Positions 5,796 through 7,206 of a DNA stretch of 7,206 bases are shown one piece after another. Each line of letters starts with the position of its first letter. The first letter of the stretch is position 1. Location: positions 1 through 7,206 of the forward strand of contig DAOVTF010000096.1 in the NCBI GenBank assembly GCA_030633225.1, given 5' to 3'. The position numbers and the translations under genes are program-made. Below the pieces are notes generated by a model. The model was given only the letters and a program-made list of their open reading frames with translations, was not told the DNA's origin and ran no database searches. Source of the DNA: Flavobacteriaceae bacterium (GTDB lineage: Bacteria > Bacteroidota > Bacteroidia > Flavobacteriales > Flavobacteriaceae).

Positions 5796-6857
5796 TTAGT
5801 TTTTATTATAGATTTCTATAACGTTTTCTCCGGTTGATTTTTTATATCCTCTATACATTCCTTCTGTATTAAAATCCCAAGCGATATTCCCATTTTTATC
5901 TAAAGCAATTAATCCTCCATCTCCACCAAGAGTATCAATTTCAACATGAACAACTTGTTTTAAAGCCTCTTTTAAATTCAAATTTTTATACTGTACCAGA
6001 TTTGAAACTTGATGTGCTGCTAAGGTTCTTATAAAATATTCACCTGTTCCGGTTGCTGATACCCCACAGGTTTGATTATTAGCATAAGTACCGGCACCTA
6101 TAATTGGCGAATCACCTATACGACCAAATTTTTTATTGGTCATGCCACCTGTTGAAGTTCCGGCAGCAATATTATGATCTTTATCAATTGCAACACAACC
6201 AACGGTACCATATTTGTGATTATCAATTAAACTAGAATTATTAAGTGAAGTATAATCTAAAACAACTTTCTCTTTTTTTTGAGCTTTTTTAAGTTGATTC
6301 ATTCTTTTTTCGGTATAAAAATAAGATTCATCTTCAAATACTAAATTAAATTGTTTTGCAAATTCTTCGGCTCCTTTACCGGATAACATTACATGGCGAG
6401 TACTATCTTTCACTAAAATTGCTGCATTAATAGGGTTCTTAATTAGAGAAACTCCAGCTACTGCGCCTGAATTTAAAGTTTTACCATCCATAATAGAAGC
6501 ATCCATTTCTTGTTTTCCTAAACTATTAAAAACAGCACCTTTACCTGCGTTAAAAAGTGGTGAATTTTCCATAACATTAATTGTTTTTTGAACCGCTTCA
6601 ATTGCCGTTCCACCATTTTCTAAAATACGGTAACCTGTATCTAAAGCTTCTTGTAATTTTTTAGTGTATGCTGTTTCCTGTTCAACTGTCATATTTGCTT
6701 TTTTTATTGTTCCTGCACCACCGTGAATTACAAGTGCAAATGGAATTTCAGCAGGTTTAGACTTTGTTATATTATTTGGTTCTAATTCTTTTTTGCAAGA
6801 ATTTACACTAGAGATTAACAGAAGAACTACTATAGTTTTAAAAAATAATTTACGCAT
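5796..6857 (-). CDS. Isoaspartyl peptidase / L-asparaginase, Ntn-hydrolase type, as a lipoprotein
   Basis: A 353-residue plant-type (type III) asparaginase, an N-terminal-nucleophile hydrolase that cleaves beta-aspartyl (isoaspartyl) dipeptides and L-asparagine. The precursor is expected to cut itself before Thr218 in KYGTVGCVA, giving an alpha chain and a beta chain of about 136 residues. Other hallmarks are LVIHGGAGTI (42-51), NAGKGAVFN (103-111), MDASIMDG (118-125), TSTGGMTNKKFGRIGDSPII (234-253), the oxyanion-region ATGTGE (268-273) and GGDGGLIALD (311-320). All catalytic blocks look intact. The N-terminus is a lipoprotein signal: Lys-rich start, hydrophobic core and lipobox SVNSC with Cys21, so the mature enzyme should be membrane-anchored in the envelope rather than cytoplasmic. 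The residues after the cysteine (KKELE) are charged, which in Flavobacteriia may favour surface export. It starts 8 bp after the alpha/beta hydrolase and directly abuts the DUF4421 gene, consistent with one operon. Confidence 0.95.
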   Translation of the reverse strand: MRKLFFKTIVVLLLISSVNSCKKELEPNNITKSKPAEIPFALVIHGGAGTIKKANMTVEQETAYTKKLQEALDTGYRILENGGTAIEAVQKTINVMENSPLFNAGKGAVFNSLGKQEMDASIMDGKTLNSGAVAGVSLIKNPINAAILVKDSTRHVMLSGKGAEEFAKQFNLVFEDESYFYTEKRMNQLKKAQKKEKVVLDYTSLNNSSLIDNHKYGTVGCVAIDKDHNIAAGTSTGGMTNKKFGRIGDSPIIGAGTYANNQTCGVSATGTGEYFIRTLAAHQVSNLVQYKNLNLKEALKQVVHVEIDTLGGDGGLIALDKNGNIAWDFNTEGMYRGYKKSTGENVIEIYNKN

Positions 6858-6865
6858 GGTTTATC

Positions 6866-7206
6866 TTATTTTAATGTCATTAAAAAGTTAGTAACAGCAT
6901 TCCAATATTCTTCATTTCCATTATTGTTTTCCCATAGTGCTTTTGAGCCATGTTTCCCTTCATCTTTAGGGAGAAAAGAATATTTATCTTTATTAAGAGA
7001 AGCGTAAATATCTTTCCATTGATCATTTTCATTTTTTGCTGAAGTTATAAATACTGGGCATTTTACTTTTGAAGCATATGATTTTATCTCTTTACCATTT
7101 ATTTTAAAATACTCACCTGGAGAAAATGCGAGAATTCCGTTGACGTTATAATGAACATTACCTAAAAAGAAAACAATAGCGGCTGAATATGAGCTTCCCC
7201 AAATAA
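6866..7206 (-). CDS. Alpha/beta hydrolase-fold protein, C-terminal part
   Basis: My translation of the minus strand gives 112 residues in an open frame that enters from the right edge (first two bases are a partial codon) and stops at TAA 6866-6868. It begins at a nucleophile elbow, IWGSSYSAAIVFFLGN, where the middle Ser of GSSYS is the likely catalytic serine; the motif is GxSxS rather than the common GxSxG. Next come GILAFSPGEYF and CPVFITSAKNEND, where alpha/beta hydrolases such as the dienelactone hydrolase group carry the strand leading to the acidic triad residue. The segment GKHGSKALW holds the probable catalytic His. The order Ser, acid, His and the distances suit the fold. The substrate cannot be told from this fragment, and the N-terminus, including any signal peptide, lies outside the window. 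Eight bases separate its stop from the asparaginase start. Confidence 0.8.
   Translation of the reverse strand, partial: IWGSSYSAAIVFFLGNVHYNVNGILAFSPGEYFKINGKEIKSYASKVKCPVFITSAKNENDQWKDIYASLNKDKYSFLPKDEGKHGSKALWENNNGNEEYWNAVTNFLMTLK

Larger units (their letters stand above)
2773..7206 (-). other. Probable five-gene transcription unit ending at the hairpin terminator
   Basis: Five minus-strand genes follow one another with gaps of 8, 0, 23 and 2 bp: alpha/beta hydrolase, lipoprotein asparaginase, DUF4421, Nif3-like, zinc-ribbon-like. There is no room for a conventional promoter or terminator inside the run, and a strong intrinsic terminator lies just past the last gene. The promoter must lie beyond the right edge or inside a coding sequence. 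Cotranscription is inferred from spacing only; the genes do not form an obvious single pathway. Confidence 0.7.

Noticed and set aside
2831..7206. Gene run as a new defence or secretion system
   Set aside because: The families present (hydrolase, asparaginase, DUF4421, Nif3, zinc-ribbon-like) are ordinary envelope or core genes; no nuclease, helicase, toxin, sensor or secretion ATPase is encoded.

Overview
The window looks like chromosomal DNA from a member of the Bacteroidota, most likely a marine or host-associated Flavobacteriaceae species. The DNA is strongly AT-rich and start codons lack obvious Shine-Dalgarno sequences. One upstream region carries a perfect Bacteroidota-type -7 box (TAnnTTTG). 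The protein families are also typical of the group: a DUF4421 outer-membrane-type protein, a cysteine-free version of the 'C4 zinc ribbon' protein, Nif3 with a Phe-His motif, and a UbiA-like protein lacking the first Asp motif. No mobile element, CRISPR array, tRNA or rRNA is visible.

Layout. Positions 1-825 (minus) hold the N-terminal 275 codons of glycine dehydrogenase GcvP, cut by the left edge. Positions 887-1837 (minus) encode a secreted NHL-repeat beta-propeller; a 76-bp divergent intergenic region with its -7 box lies upstream. The only plus-strand locus, 1914-2732, is one continuous reading frame of a UbiA-type prenyltransferase homologue interrupted by a single in-frame TAA at 2115-2117. 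It converges on a strong hairpin terminator at 2773-2801 that serves the minus-strand genes.

Positions 2831-7206 are a tightly packed minus-strand gene run, read from right to left. It comprises the C-terminus of an alpha/beta hydrolase (cut by the right edge), a lipoprotein isoaspartyl peptidase/L-asparaginase, a DUF4421 protein, a Nif3-like dinuclear-metal protein and a coiled-coil 'zinc ribbon' (CT398/DUF164-type) protein. Spacings are 8, 0, 23 and 2 bp, so one transcript ending at the hairpin is the simplest reading. The run mixes cell-envelope functions (lipoprotein amidohydrolase, predicted outer-membrane barrel) with conserved housekeeping proteins of uncertain role (the Nif3/zinc-ribbon pair).

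The points most worth checking are the nonsense codon in an otherwise intact UbiA-like gene, the complete loss of all four zinc-ligand cysteines in the 'zinc ribbon' protein, and the Phe-His substitution in the Nif3 metal motif. I do not see convincing evidence of a wholly new multi-gene system here; it reads as ordinary core genome with some lineage-specific twists.
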